Shown here piece after piece: positions 9,029 to 16,749 of a stretch of 64,000 nt of DNA. Source of the DNA: Desulfobulbus alkaliphilus (GTDB taxonomy: Bacteria > Desulfobacterota > Desulfobulbia > Desulfobulbales > Desulfobulbaceae). Location of the stretch: positions 1 to 64,000 of the forward strand of contig NZ_JAFFQC010000009.1 of NCBI RefSeq assembly GCF_016918545.1, written 5' to 3'. The first letter of the stretch is position 1. Each line of letters starts with the position of its first letter. Position numbers and translations under genes: made by a program. Under the pieces are notes generated by a model, which was not told where the DNA came from, made no database searches, and saw only the letters and a program-made list of their open reading frames with translations.

Positions 9029-9909
9029 GCAATAAAAATGTTCTCGGTCGAGGGGTGAGCGCTTTGCTTCCCTTGGAAGGCCCGGAGGAAGAGAATAATT
9101 TTTTCATGTGTGATATCGATAAGATATCTCCAAACCCAAATCAGCCTCGCAGTTATTTTGATACTGAAAAACTGCAGGAATTAGCAGACTCCATTCGTGA
9201 AAAAGGGATTATCCAACCATTGCTGGTGAGCAGAGGCCACGGAAACCGATACCACCTGATCGCCGGGGAGCGGCGACTTAGGGCTGCGAGAATAGCCGAA
9301 TGCGAAGAAGTCCCAGTGATGGTTATGGATTCAGGTGGTCCCGAAGAGAGCCTTGAACTGGCCTTGATCGAAAATATCCAACGCCACGACCTCAACCCCA
9401 TTGAAGAAGCCACAGCCTATGCCAGGCTGATCAATGACTTCAACTTAACCCAGGAAGACGTTGCCAGAAAAGTGGGACGGCAGCGGTCAACGATCACCAA
9501 TGTACTTCGACTCCTTGCTCTTCCCAGATTTCTTCAGGATGATATTGCCCAGGGAATCATCAGCGAAGGTCATGGCAGAGCGCTGCTGCGCATCAAGGAT
9601 CATCCCGACCAGGTACAGGCAATCAGAGAGAAAATTGTCAATGAAGGTTTGTCGGTGCGGGCCACCGAGCGACTTTGTGGAAAAAAATATCCAGCTTCTC
9701 CACCACCTCCTGCGCGACAACAAACCAGTAGCGGCGACCAGGCATCTGCCCAGCTCTCCCATTCCTATTGTACGGCGTTGACCACACAATTGACCAACCA
9801 GCTGAATACAAAAGTTCGTATCATCCAACAGGGCCAACGTGGAAAGCTGGAAATCGAATATTATTCCAATGACGACCTGGACCGCCTGGTTGGCCTTTTG
9901 TCCCGCTGA
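9025..9909 (+). CDS. parB: Chromosome-partitioning protein ParB (Spo0J)
   Basis: CTP-dependent clamp that loads at parS and spreads. Domains in order: N-terminal ParA-contact segment (NVLGRGVSALLP, 5-16), CTP-binding domain with GERRLRAAR (81-89) and ENIQRHDLNP (116-125), helix-turn-helix that reads parS (about 140-200), and a C-terminal dimerisation domain ending KLEIEYYSNDDLDRLVGLL. All conserved CTP-site residues that I can judge by eye are present. Coupled to parA by an ATGA overlap; its site parS is 0.9 kb upstream. Confidence 0.96.
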   Translation: MSNKNVLGRGVSALLPLEGPEEENNFFMCDIDKISPNPNQPRSYFDTEKLQELADSIREKGIIQPLLVSRGHGNRYHLIAGERRLRAARIAECEEVPVMVMDSGGPEESLELALIENIQRHDLNPIEEATAYARLINDFNLTQEDVARKVGRQRSTITNVLRLLALPRFLQDDIAQGIISEGHGRALLRIKDHPDQVQAIREKIVNEGLSVRATERLCGKKYPASPPPPARQQTSSGDQASAQLSHSYCTALTTQLTNQLNTKVRIIQQGQRGKLEIEYYSNDDLDRLVGLLSR

Positions 9910-9952
9910 CCGCAACAATTCGTTGGCATGGCCTAATTCTCAGGATGAATTA

Positions 9953-10014
9953 TCGCGGGCATGGCCCGCTCCTACAGGGTCGGGTAGGGCGGTAGGAGCG
10001 GGCCATGCCCGCGA
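9953..10014. repeat. REP-like inverted pair
   Basis: Two perfect 23-bp inverted arms (9953-9975 and 9992-10014) separated by 16 bp. Each arm carries GTAGGAGCGGGCCATGCCCG in opposite orientation, and each is internally palindromic (CGGGCATGGCCCG). This resembles REP/BIME units known from gammaproteobacteria. It lies 43 bp after parB and could serve as a transcript 3' end. No other copy was noticed. Confidence 0.8.
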
Positions 10015-10129
10015 ACACAACCTTAGAGCCAGACCGCATCGGCAGGTAGCCTCGACCTCAAACCAACAGCGGTATGGTCAGCACTCTGGACAAGGAGTGC
10101 AGCGAAGATACAAACACCAAAAGTCAATA

Positions 10130-10261
10130 ATGCGTAAAAAACCATTGTACCTCTTGTTGTTCTTTCTTGGCTTGTTCCTCATCGGAATCATCCTGGATGA
10201 ACCATTGCGTGTGCTTGAACAAGCCCGAATCATCTGTTTGGCATGCATCGGTATCGGGTAG
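10130..10261 (+). CDS. 43-residue membrane peptide with C-terminal CXXC (CD1871A-like)
   Basis: A short gene of 43 codons: basic start (MRKKP), one hydrophobic segment (about 6-22), a short amphipathic stretch (DEPLRVLEQA), then IICLACIGIG with Cys36 and Cys39. From memory this matches a family of tiny CXXC proteins named after Clostridioides difficile CD1871A that end in CLxCIGIG; I cannot check this here. The stop TAG is immediately followed by the ATG of the polyferredoxin gene, so the two are surely coupled. A role in metal or redox delivery to the membrane iron-sulfur partner is inference. Its own ribosome site is weak. Confidence 0.72.
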   Translation: MRKKPLYLLLFFLGLFLIGIILDEPLRVLEQARIICLACIGIG

Positions 10262-11167
10262 ATGGAATCCTTCAGAAAGTGGGTGCAGAGCATCAGTTTT
10301 TTTTTAACCAATGGTTATTGGGGGTTTCTTGTTTCCGGGACCATCTACCAGGGCCCGTTGAAAGTACTCTGCTCTCCGGGACTCAACTGTTATTCCTGCC
10401 CGGCGGCAACCACCTTCTGCCCAATCGGCAGCCTGCAGCAACTCCTTCTCGGGCTGCGAATGACCCTGCCGGCAGGGCAGTTCTACCTTGGAGCCTATGT
10501 GGTGGGCTGCATGGGAATGCTCGGGGCACTTTGTGGCCGCATGATTTGCGGATGGATATGCCCTTTTGGCTTGTTCCAGGAACTGCTTCACAAAATACCG
10601 ACACGGAAATTTGCGGTTGCTGCCTGGCTCACATGGGGGAAATACCTGTGCCTCCTTCTTTTTGTGATTGTGCTCCCCCTGACGGTGCTGGACAGTTTTG
10701 CCATGGGGAAACCCTGGTTCTGCCAGTTTATTTGTCCGGCCGGCACCCTGCAGGCAGGTATCCCCCTGGTCCTCATGCAGCCGGATATCCGTAACGCTGT
10801 TGGCATCCTCTATCTCCACAAACTGACAATACTTTTGCTTTTTGTCCTCTGGGCTGTTTTCAGTTATCGACCCTTTTGCCGAACCACCTGTCCCCTGGGC
10901 GCTTTTTATGGCCTGTTCAATGGAGTCAGCCTGATTAGGTTGAAATTTAATAAAGATAACTGTACAAAGTGTGGGGCCTGTCACGAAGTCTGCCCGGTGG
11001 ACCTTCGTTTTAACGAAACACCGAACAGTCGTGAATGCATCGGTTGCCTGCAATGCAGCACGAAGGCCTGTCGATTTAACGCCATCTCTCTGGAAATAGG
11101 AGGTCTTGCTTTCAACTCGGCTCAACCTCCACCGGATAAACCCGTACAGCAGACACATTCGCCATGA
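10262..11167 (+). CDS. Membrane-bound 4Fe-4S polyferredoxin (NapH/NosR-like)
   Basis: A 301-residue integral membrane protein with several transmembrane helices. Cysteine motifs: CYSCPAATTFCPIG (43-56), CGWICPFG (96-103), FCQFICPAG (153-161), FCRTTCPLGAF (206-215), then two cytoplasmic-type 4Fe-4S clusters, CTKCGACHEVCP (234-245) and CIGCLQCSTKAC (259-270). This is the NapH/NosR-type membrane iron-sulfur fold that passes electrons between quinol and soluble partners. The actual partner is unknown. It is sandwiched between the CXXC peptide (0 bp gap) and the SH3 gene (4-bp overlap). Confidence 0.88.
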   Translation: MESFRKWVQSISFFLTNGYWGFLVSGTIYQGPLKVLCSPGLNCYSCPAATTFCPIGSLQQLLLGLRMTLPAGQFYLGAYVVGCMGMLGALCGRMICGWICPFGLFQELLHKIPTRKFAVAAWLTWGKYLCLLLFVIVLPLTVLDSFAMGKPWFCQFICPAGTLQAGIPLVLMQPDIRNAVGILYLHKLTILLLFVLWAVFSYRPFCRTTCPLGAFYGLFNGVSLIRLKFNKDNCTKCGACHEVCPVDLRFNETPNSRECIGCLQCSTKACRFNAISLEIGGLAFNSAQPPPDKPVQQTHSP

Positions 11168-11631
11168 AAACACGACGAATTCTTGTATCCTTTACGTTTC
11201 TTTTTGCCCTTCTTTTTCTTTTTCACAATGTCGCCCTGGCTTCGATGGTCGCGATCAGAGGCAACAATGTCAACATGCGGTCCGGACCAGGCCTTAATCA
11301 CAGTATCATCTGGAAACTGGACAATGGATTTCCCCTGGAAGTCATCGGTCGTCAAGGCGATTGGCTCAATGTGCGCGATTTTGAGGGCAGTACCGGCTGG
11401 GTCAGTACCACCGTTACCAATACTGTGCCCCACATGATCGTCAAGACCAGACAGGGTTCAGACCGACCAATCAATATCCGCAGCGGTCCAGGTCTGGAAA
11501 ACAGAATTGTTGCCAAGGCCCACCACGGCGTGGTCTTTAAAACCCTGGAAAAGAGAAATGATTGGGTCAAAGTTGAACACAGTCAAGGTGTCGTTGGCTG
11601 GATAGCCAAAAGATTGTTGTGGGGATTCTAG
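11164..11631 (+). CDS. Secreted tandem SH3-domain protein
   Basis: A 155-residue protein with a Sec signal peptide (basic MKTRR, hydrophobic core, cleavage near ALA-SM about residue 26), followed by two bacterial SH3 domains (about 28-92 and 95-155), each marked by N(M/I)RSGPGL...W and a closing GW(V/I). Such domains bind peptidoglycan or protein partners in the periplasm. Its start overlaps the polyferredoxin stop by 4 bp, placing it in the same operon. Function beyond envelope binding cannot be told. Confidence 0.85.
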   Translation: MKTRRILVSFTFLFALLFLFHNVALASMVAIRGNNVNMRSGPGLNHSIIWKLDNGFPLEVIGRQGDWLNVRDFEGSTGWVSTTVTNTVPHMIVKTRQGSDRPINIRSGPGLENRIVAKAHHGVVFKTLEKRNDWVKVEHSQGVVGWIAKRLLWGF

Positions 11632-11771
11632 AAGCTGGCCCCCTCGGCCGGGTCACATCCCTTTCCCGTAGAAAACTCTCCACTGGTAGGGCGTTGCACA
11701 CGTCTCAAACAGGTATTGGCAGCTATGCAGTAGTGTGCGCCTCGCTAGTGGCCTGCCACAATTGAAGGGTC

Positions 11772-12578
11772 ATGGGTATTTATCTCCAAAATCAGTCCAC
11801 ATCTTCCATGGTCCCTGATAAAAGGCTTATCAAACTCCGTTTTGAGCAGGCAGCGGTCACCTATGAACAGCAGGCGACCATCCAGATGCTGGTTGCGGAC
11901 AGACTGTTGGCCCTGCTGGCTGCGGCAGCACCTGGGGATCAACCAACCACAGGGCTGGAAATCGGCTGTTGCACCGGATTACTCACCGGCAAGCTGGTGG
12001 ATCGCTTGCCGTCACTCACTGACGTGACTGTCAGTGATCTTGTCCCGGCTTTTTCTCCCTGGGTGAGGCAAAAAATTGGCGACCAGGTCAGCAACCTCTC
12101 CTTTCTGGCCGGCGATATCGAAACCCTCGGTCTTCCGCGGCAATATGATTTAATCATTTCCTCTTCCACGCTGCACTGGGTCCATGACCTACCTGCTCTG
12201 GTCCGAAAGTTACGCGATCACCTCCACGCCAGGGGAGTACTGGCTGTTTCCGTGTATGGTATCGATAATCTTCGTGAAATCAGGACCGTTACCGGTTTGG
12301 GATTACAATACCGGGATCTGAAACAATTGACAGGTGTCTTTGCCCGGGATTTCGAAATCCTCGCCAGCGACGAATCACGGGAGACGCTCTGGTTTCCCGA
12401 CCCAATCTCTGTCCTGCGACACCTCAGGGCCACCGGTGTCAACGCACTTGGCCAACGTCCATGGAGCAGAAGGGAATTGAGGGCTTTTCACAGGGAGTAT
12501 ACCGATCGCTTTTCCGGCCTCCATGGGGTGCGATTGACCTATCACCCTATGTACCTCATTGGTCGTCCGCGTTGTTGA
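11772..12578 (+). CDS. bioC: Malonyl-ACP O-methyltransferase BioC
   Basis: SAM-dependent enzyme that methylates malonyl-ACP so that fatty-acid synthase can build pimeloyl-ACP methyl ester for biotin. The 268 residues include an N-terminal RFEQAAVTYEQQA characteristic of BioC, SAM motif I LEIGCCTG (62-69), an acidic loop VSDLVP, and SSSTLHWVHDLPALVRKL. An alternative start at residue 13 (MVPDKRL) is possible; AAGGG lies close to the chosen ATG. bioD follows after a 197-bp gap that contains an intergenic-repeat fragment. The partner esterase BioG is at 56.2 kb. Confidence 0.88.
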   Translation: MGIYLQNQSTSSMVPDKRLIKLRFEQAAVTYEQQATIQMLVADRLLALLAAAAPGDQPTTGLEIGCCTGLLTGKLVDRLPSLTDVTVSDLVPAFSPWVRQKIGDQVSNLSFLAGDIETLGLPRQYDLIISSSTLHWVHDLPALVRKLRDHLHARGVLAVSVYGIDNLREIRTVTGLGLQYRDLKQLTGVFARDFEILASDESRETLWFPDPISVLRHLRATGVNALGQRPWSRRELRAFHREYTDRFSGLHGVRLTYHPMYLIGRPRC

Positions 12579-12655
12579 TCCTGCTGAGATTGCAACGAAA
12601 GACAACTTCGATTCCTGAAAAAAGCATCGGTCATAAGGGAAGGGGACTTGACACT

Positions 12656-12710
12656 CAATGATTACTGCTAGACATATGCAAAACAAGAATCCAGCCGTCA
12701 CGGATTCAGG
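12656..12710 (-). repeat. MITE-like element, truncated copy
   Basis: Only the outer part remains: GCAAAACAAGAATCCAGC, then CGTCACGGATTCAGG at the right end, inverted relative to the reference copy. It sits between bioC and bioD. Confidence 0.65.
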
Positions 12711-12775
12711 GAGAAAAACCGAAAAATGAGGAACGCCCGGCTGCACAGAGTTCCGCCACATGTCCAGGTGCATTC

Positions 12776-13510
12776 ATGAGTCGTTCACAGGGGGCCATGG
12801 CTATAGGTGGGATCGATACCGGAGTCGGCAAATCCTACGTGACCGGGCTCCTGGGCCGCTATCTTCTCCAGCAAGGGTGGGCGACCACGACCTTGAAGTT
12901 GGTGCAGACAGGATGTCGCGACACCTCTGATGATATCATGCTCCACCGGAAAATCATGGGCCAGGAGTTGACTGATTTTGACCGGCAAGGAATTACCTGT
13001 CCGTATGTCTTTCCTTTTCCAGCCTCTCCCAAGCTGGCTGCGGAGATGACAGGGCAGACCATTGAAGCCTCTGTGCTGGACCAGTCGCTCGTCACCCTGC
13101 AGAAGGATTATCAATGGCTGCTGGTGGAGGGTGCCGGTGGCCTGCTCGTCCCCCTGAACCGCGATCTTTTGCTGCTCGATTATATTGCAGCCAACAACCT
13201 GCCTTTGATTCTGGTTACCACGCCACGGTTGGGGTCCATCAACCACACTCGACTCAGTCTGGAAGCAATCAGGTCCCGCTCCATCACCTTATGTGGATTG
13301 GTGTATAACCTTTTTGGCGATCATCCCAAGGAGATTGTCCAGGATACCCTCAAGGAGTGTCGCCAGGCCCTGACTAGCTACGGATTCAAGGAGACAATCG
13401 TCCTTATGCCGGATATCCGCGAAAGCAGTGCCGCTGCCTGGCAATCATTGCTGCCTTCGGCATCAAACCCTGGTACATCGGGCAGCGAATTTATGAAAGG
13501 CGGCTGTTGA
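12776..13510 (+). CDS. bioD: ATP-dependent dethiobiotin synthetase BioD
   Basis: Closes the ureido ring of dethiobiotin from 7,8-diaminopelargonate, CO2 and ATP. The P-loop GIDTGVGKS is at 12-20, the substrate loop KLVQTGCRDTSDD follows, and VEGAGGLLVPL (about 117-127) is the second conserved glycine-rich loop. The 244-residue length is normal. It probably formed one operon with bioC before the repeat fragment arrived between them. A terminator follows at 13748. Confidence 0.94.
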   Translation: MSRSQGAMAIGGIDTGVGKSYVTGLLGRYLLQQGWATTTLKLVQTGCRDTSDDIMLHRKIMGQELTDFDRQGITCPYVFPFPASPKLAAEMTGQTIEASVLDQSLVTLQKDYQWLLVEGAGGLLVPLNRDLLLLDYIAANNLPLILVTTPRLGSINHTRLSLEAIRSRSITLCGLVYNLFGDHPKEIVQDTLKECRQALTSYGFKETIVLMPDIRESSAAAWQSLLPSASNPGTSGSEFMKGGC

Positions 13511-13747
13511 CCACAATACACACCATTTGTGGAGGGTTTTCCAGTCCATTGATGGGCATTGGTGAAGGCTGTGTCTGGATTTTTTCCCGGACAGCCCTGA
13601 CAAGAGCGCAGGCTTGAATTGCGGGTATTCGGTTTTTGAGGTCAGGAAAAGGCATGAAGCTAGTCGGGAACAGCGAATGCTCTGAACAATTGCCGAGAAA
13701 CTCAGGAAGCTGCAACCTTTGCGAGAGATGTCGAGAGGTGTCCAAAC
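13511..13747. other. Intergenic stretch after bioD with a doubtful Cys-rich mini-ORF
   Basis: No recognised gene. In one plus-strand frame a small open reading frame (13654-13764, 36 codons) encodes a Cys-rich tail with SGSCNLCERCREVSKP. The same frame is open upstream to 13504 except for one TGA at 13615. The pattern faintly recalls Cys-rich metal-binding proteins but the evidence is too thin to call a gene. Confidence 0.2.
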
Positions 13748-13783
13748 CGTCCCGGTCCATCTGACATGGTCCGGGACGATTTT
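13748..13783 (+). terminator. Intrinsic terminator downstream of bioD
   Basis: A 13-bp stem (CGTCCCGGTCCAT / ATGGTCCGGGACG, one mismatch), 5-nt loop CTGAC, then ATTTTT. This is a strong Rho-independent signal for plus-strand transcripts from bioC-bioD. Confidence 0.8.
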
Positions 13784-13848
13784 TACCGAACAAGCGGAAC
13801 AGGGCGGAACAGCAGCGCCCAGGGAAACTTGCTTTTATCCTCCTAGTT

Positions 13849-13945
13849 CCGTGACGACTGGACTCAGGTTAGAACTACGACGATATTTTTGAAAATTCTC
13901 CTTCATCCGCCGCCCTTCGAGCGTGCGGACGAACGTTCACGAATG
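13849..13945 (+). repeat. MITE-like element, degenerate short copy
   Basis: Reads TTCCGTGACGACTGGACTC at the left, CATCCGCCGCCCTTCG in the middle and GCGGACGAACGTTCACGAAT at the right; it is a worn copy lacking most of the palindromic module. It abuts the 3' end of tpx. Confidence 0.6.
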
Positions 13946-13949
13946 CAAA

Positions 13950-14450
13950 TTATTTCAGGGCAGCGAGTGCTGCTTCGTAATCAGGCTCCTGAGCAATTTC
14001 AGGGACCTGTTCGGTGTGGAGAATCGTGCCGTCGGTATCGATGACGACAATCGCTCTGGCCAGCAGGCCGGCAACAGGGCCGCTGGTGATGGTCACGCCG
14101 TAGGTTTTGCCAAATTCAGGGTTGCGGAAGACGGACAAGGATTCAACGTTTTTCAGCCCTTCGATTTCGCAGAATCGGCTATGGGCAAAAGGAAGATCAG
14201 CGGAAATGCAGAGAACGACCGTGTTCTCCAGAGACCCGGCGGTCTGGTTAAATCGACGGACCGAGGCGGCGCAGACCGGTGTATCGATACTCGGGAAAAT
14301 ATTGAGGACAACTCGTTTACCCTTGTAATCAGCAAAACTTGCCTCGGAAAGATCAGATTTGACCAGGGTGAATTCCGGAGCCGGAGCAGCTTTGGCGGGC
14401 AGGGTACCGATGGTTTCTATGGCGTTGCCTTTCAAGGTTATGGTGGCCAT
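13950..14450 (-). CDS. tpx: Thiol peroxidase (Tpx), 2-Cys peroxiredoxin
   Basis: Reduces H2O2 and alkyl hydroperoxides using thioredoxin. The peroxidatic Cys60 sits in [14 protein letters not shown] and the resolving Cys94 in [12 protein letters not shown], the atypical 2-Cys spacing of Tpx. The 166-residue length is typical. AAGGAG lies about 8 nt before the ATG. A Fur-family-like palindrome (14560-14577) lies about 110 bp upstream, and a PerR-like regulator gene is next upstream on the same strand, suggesting peroxide-responsive control. Confidence 0.95.
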   Translation of the reverse strand: MATITLKGNAIETIGTLPAKAAPAPEFTLVKSDLSEASFADYKGKRVVLNIFPSIDTPVCAASVRRFNQTAGSLENTVVLCISADLPFAHSRFCEIEGLKNVESLSVFRNPEFGKTYGVTITSGPVAGLLARAIVVIDTDGTILHTEQVPEIAQEPDYEAALAALK

Positions 14451-14559
14451 GGGTTTTTCTCCTTGCGTAAAATTGTAGTCTTGGGAAAACGACCGCTGCC
14501 TGGTCTTGAGGAGCGGCCTTTTCCGGGTTCAGACGGGTGAGGTGGGTACAACTCCCGGC

Positions 14560-14577
14560 AGAGAATAATCATTCTCT
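14560..14577. promoter_or_regulatory. Candidate Fur/PerR-family operator upstream of tpx
   Basis: AGAGAATAATCATTCTCT is a perfect 7-4-7 palindrome in the style of Fur/PerR boxes, between the PerR-like gene and tpx. It could also be a weak hairpin. Assignment rests on position and shape only. Confidence 0.4.
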
Positions 14578-14683
14578 TTAAGGTGTAAAGATCAATTGCC
14601 CGTAAACGTCCAATAAAGTCTTCTTTAATCGAACGGTCACAGACAATACAGCTCACCCACCGAAAAACGTTCACCGATCCAGG
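14578..14683 (+). repeat. MITE-like element remnant, palindromic module
   Basis: Contains the loop region of the palindromic module (CAATAAAGTCTTCTTTAATCGAACGGTCACAGAC) in shortened form and the right end GTTCACCGATCCAGG. The left terminal repeat is lost. Confidence 0.55.
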
Positions 14684-14699
14684 ATCTTCTCTTAACAAG

Positions 14700-15149
14700 T
14701 TACCGATCTTCTGCTGCCAAGCAGGCAGTACACCTCCCATGCAGAACCACATTTTTTCGCTCTATGGTGCCGATTCGCCCCAGGGTTGGGGGCAATGCTA
14801 CTGTATCGAAAGCGGGCCAGGTGAAATCAAAAACCGAACCGCATCGATCGCAGAGGAAGTGGTGATGTCTGACATTAAGTGCTTCAAATCGCGCCTGACT
14901 TTCCTTGGTTTCTAGACGGTGGACAAGACGGTGTTTTTCAAAAGTGGCCAGGGTCCGGTATACCGTGTCCAGGGATAGTGTGGGCATTCGATCCCGCAAA
15001 CGACGATACAGGGTTTCAGCTGAGGGATGATCAGAAGATTCCAACAGGGCACGATAAATTTCCATACGCTGCTGTGTCACCTTGAGTCCCGCATTTTTGC
15101 AGGTCTGTTCAAAATGGTCCAGGTCATTTTTGAAGTCGTCGGAATTCAT
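14700..15149 (-). CDS. Fur-family transcriptional repressor, PerR-like
   Basis: A 149-residue metalloregulator: winged helix with LKVTQQRMEIYRALLES and TLSLDTVYRTLATFEKHRLV (about 23-78), then a metal-sensing domain with RHHHFLCDRCG and a second CTAC. Cys100/103 and Cys140/143 form the structural zinc site. The DTVYRTL recognition helix and the compact C-terminus fit PerR better than Fur, but sensing of peroxide rather than iron is inferred from its neighbour tpx. It may repress both itself and tpx. Confidence 0.85.
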   Translation of the reverse strand: MNSDDFKNDLDHFEQTCKNAGLKVTQQRMEIYRALLESSDHPSAETLYRRLRDRMPTLSLDTVYRTLATFEKHRLVHRLETKESQARFEALNVRHHHFLCDRCGSVFDFTWPAFDTVALPPTLGRIGTIERKNVVLHGRCTACLAAEDR

Positions 15150-15194
15150 TGCACCCAGAATTAATAATTTTTACCAAAACAACACTTGCTTTTT

Positions 15195-15228
15195 AAAACC
15201 TATTGATATCGGCGTCAATAGGTTTTTT
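15195..15228. terminator. Bidirectional-looking hairpin upstream of the PerR-like gene
   Basis: Stem AAAACCTATTGA / TCAATAGGTTTT with an 8-nt loop, A run before and T run after. It lies between the PerR-like gene's promoter side and the 3' end of the ADP-ribosylglycohydrolase gene; it could end plus-direction transcripts or, read on minus, terminate the glycohydrolase message. Confidence 0.4.
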
Positions 15229-15334
15229 CATTGCCCAAAGGGATACGACAATGTGGTTCTTGTTTTTTTGAGAACCCACAAACGACCACCATCTGCATGG
15301 GACCGGTTGCGTCCGGATCCCATGTACCCGATGC

Positions 15335-16249
15335 TCAGGCCCCATTCTCCAGCGATGCGAGCAAGGCGGAGATATGAGTCTTCTGGTTCAATCCGTCCAG
15401 CCATTGTTCAGGCAGAGCATCCGGGCCAAGATGAGCCCCGAGGACCATCCCGGCAGCGAGACCACGAGCTGCCGAGTCACCACCGGACATTACATTTTCG
15501 ATTAAGGCTGTTTTCAGATCATCCGGATAGGTAACTATCAGATGGATGGCTCCGGGAAGCGCCGCGGCAATACCGCACATCTGGCCAAAGTGCCCGATAA
15601 CCTTGCGGGTGTCCTTGCCGCCTGAATCCAAGCCGCCACGGATACGGTTATCGAGATCAATATCCGCAACGCCTGCATCCAAAGCATTTTCCATGGCCAC
15701 CCGGGGATCGACTCCCTGCAGAACCTCAAAGGTGGTCCGAGCCAGAAATTCAGCACCCGCCAGGGTGGCGACGTTGTTGTGGGACATGGAGGTCTGCAAA
15801 TGAACAGCTTCAAGGAGTTGCTCCAGGTTGTTCCGATACAGGAACACCAGTGGTGCAATCCTGGCGGCACCTCCGAGGTCCGACGAACTCGATCCCGTCG
15901 GCTGCGGTGGCGGGCTCTTGTCCATATTTTCCAGGGTCGTGGCGGTTGCCTTATCGATGTAGCCCTGATACCCGTCAAACAGGGATCGCCAGGAACGGCT
16001 GAAGCCATCAAGGGAAAACCTTCCGGTTGCGGCGATGGATTCAAGCAAGACCAGAGCCTGGTCACCATAATGGGTAAAATCGCCCCGACCTTTGGTGGCA
16101 TGGAACGAATCGGGCAGAGGTGCGCGCAGGTCATCAACTCGACCGATGCGCCGATCGATCTCAGCGATATCGTACACCCAGTGGGCTCCCAGGGCCAGAG
16201 AATCGGCTACAAAGGAAGCCTGTACCATTGCTGTTGCGTGTGTGGTCAT
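15335..16249 (-). CDS. ADP-ribosylglycohydrolase family protein
   Basis: A 304-residue all-helical hydrolase of the DraG/ARH family that removes ADP-ribose from proteins or small molecules using a metal pair. Visible signatures: FVADSLALGAHWVYD at the N-terminus, GDFTHYGDQALVLLESIA, and GGDSAARGLAAGMVLGAHLG near residue 260, which carries the metal-binding Asp. The start at 16249 is preferred over an ATG 6 bp upstream because AGGAG sits 7 nt before it. No DraT-like transferase is nearby, so the substrate is unknown. Confidence 0.85.
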   Translation of the reverse strand: MTTHATAMVQASFVADSLALGAHWVYDIAEIDRRIGRVDDLRAPLPDSFHATKGRGDFTHYGDQALVLLESIAATGRFSLDGFSRSWRSLFDGYQGYIDKATATTLENMDKSPPPQPTGSSSSDLGGAARIAPLVFLYRNNLEQLLEAVHLQTSMSHNNVATLAGAEFLARTTFEVLQGVDPRVAMENALDAGVADIDLDNRIRGGLDSGGKDTRKVIGHFGQMCGIAAALPGAIHLIVTYPDDLKTALIENVMSGGDSAARGLAAGMVLGAHLGPDALPEQWLDGLNQKTHISALLASLENGA

Positions 16250-16749
16250 GAGCATTCTCCTGGTAATGTGTGGTTGATCTGAAACGCATCGGGCGACCAC
16301 CCCTTCTGTGGTCCTTCTGTGTCCATCAGTAGGGGGGAAAGACGACATTTGTCTAACCGGGATGTCGGCTTAACAAGAATAAAGATATTGGAACATGACA
16401 TGAACGTGCTCATGCACGGTCTCTTGAAAATCGGCCGCTGAAGTAAAAGTTTACGAGTACAAGAAATACCCTCTGTACTCAACAGGCAAGGGAGATAGTA
16501 CATAAAAAAATTGACGCGAAGCCTGCGGATTAGTAAATGTTACCACGTTCTGCTGTAGCCCTGTACCAGAAAACTGGTTCATATCTGTCCAGAAGCGAGA
16601 TTTTTGCTTTGCATCAACCTGGATCCGTGAGCGTAACTCATTGATGCAGCGGGAGTCAATCAGCCCTGGGGACTGCATTGTGCAGACATCTGTGTCGACC
16701 CACCATGAGGTGCGGTTTCACTCTAACTTCCAAGCAAGGAGGTACTTGT
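16250..16749. other. 500-bp leader region before livK
   Basis: No convincing gene. A short fragment of the intergenic repeat terminal end (CCTGGATCCGTGAGCG, 16618-16633) is present. A possible -35 TTGACG occurs at 16511, with only a poor -10. The length suggests a regulated leader for the livKHMGF unit, but I recognise no riboswitch. Confidence 0.4.

Noticed and set aside
13504-13764. A second UGA-containing selenoprotein gene after bioD
   Set aside because: The frame is open apart from TGA at 13615 and has a Cys-rich end, but there is no ribosome site, no clear family and it runs into a terminator.
13923-14540. A 205-codon plus-strand frame opposite tpx
   Set aside because: Complement of a clear peroxiredoxin gene; no family features and no ribosome site.
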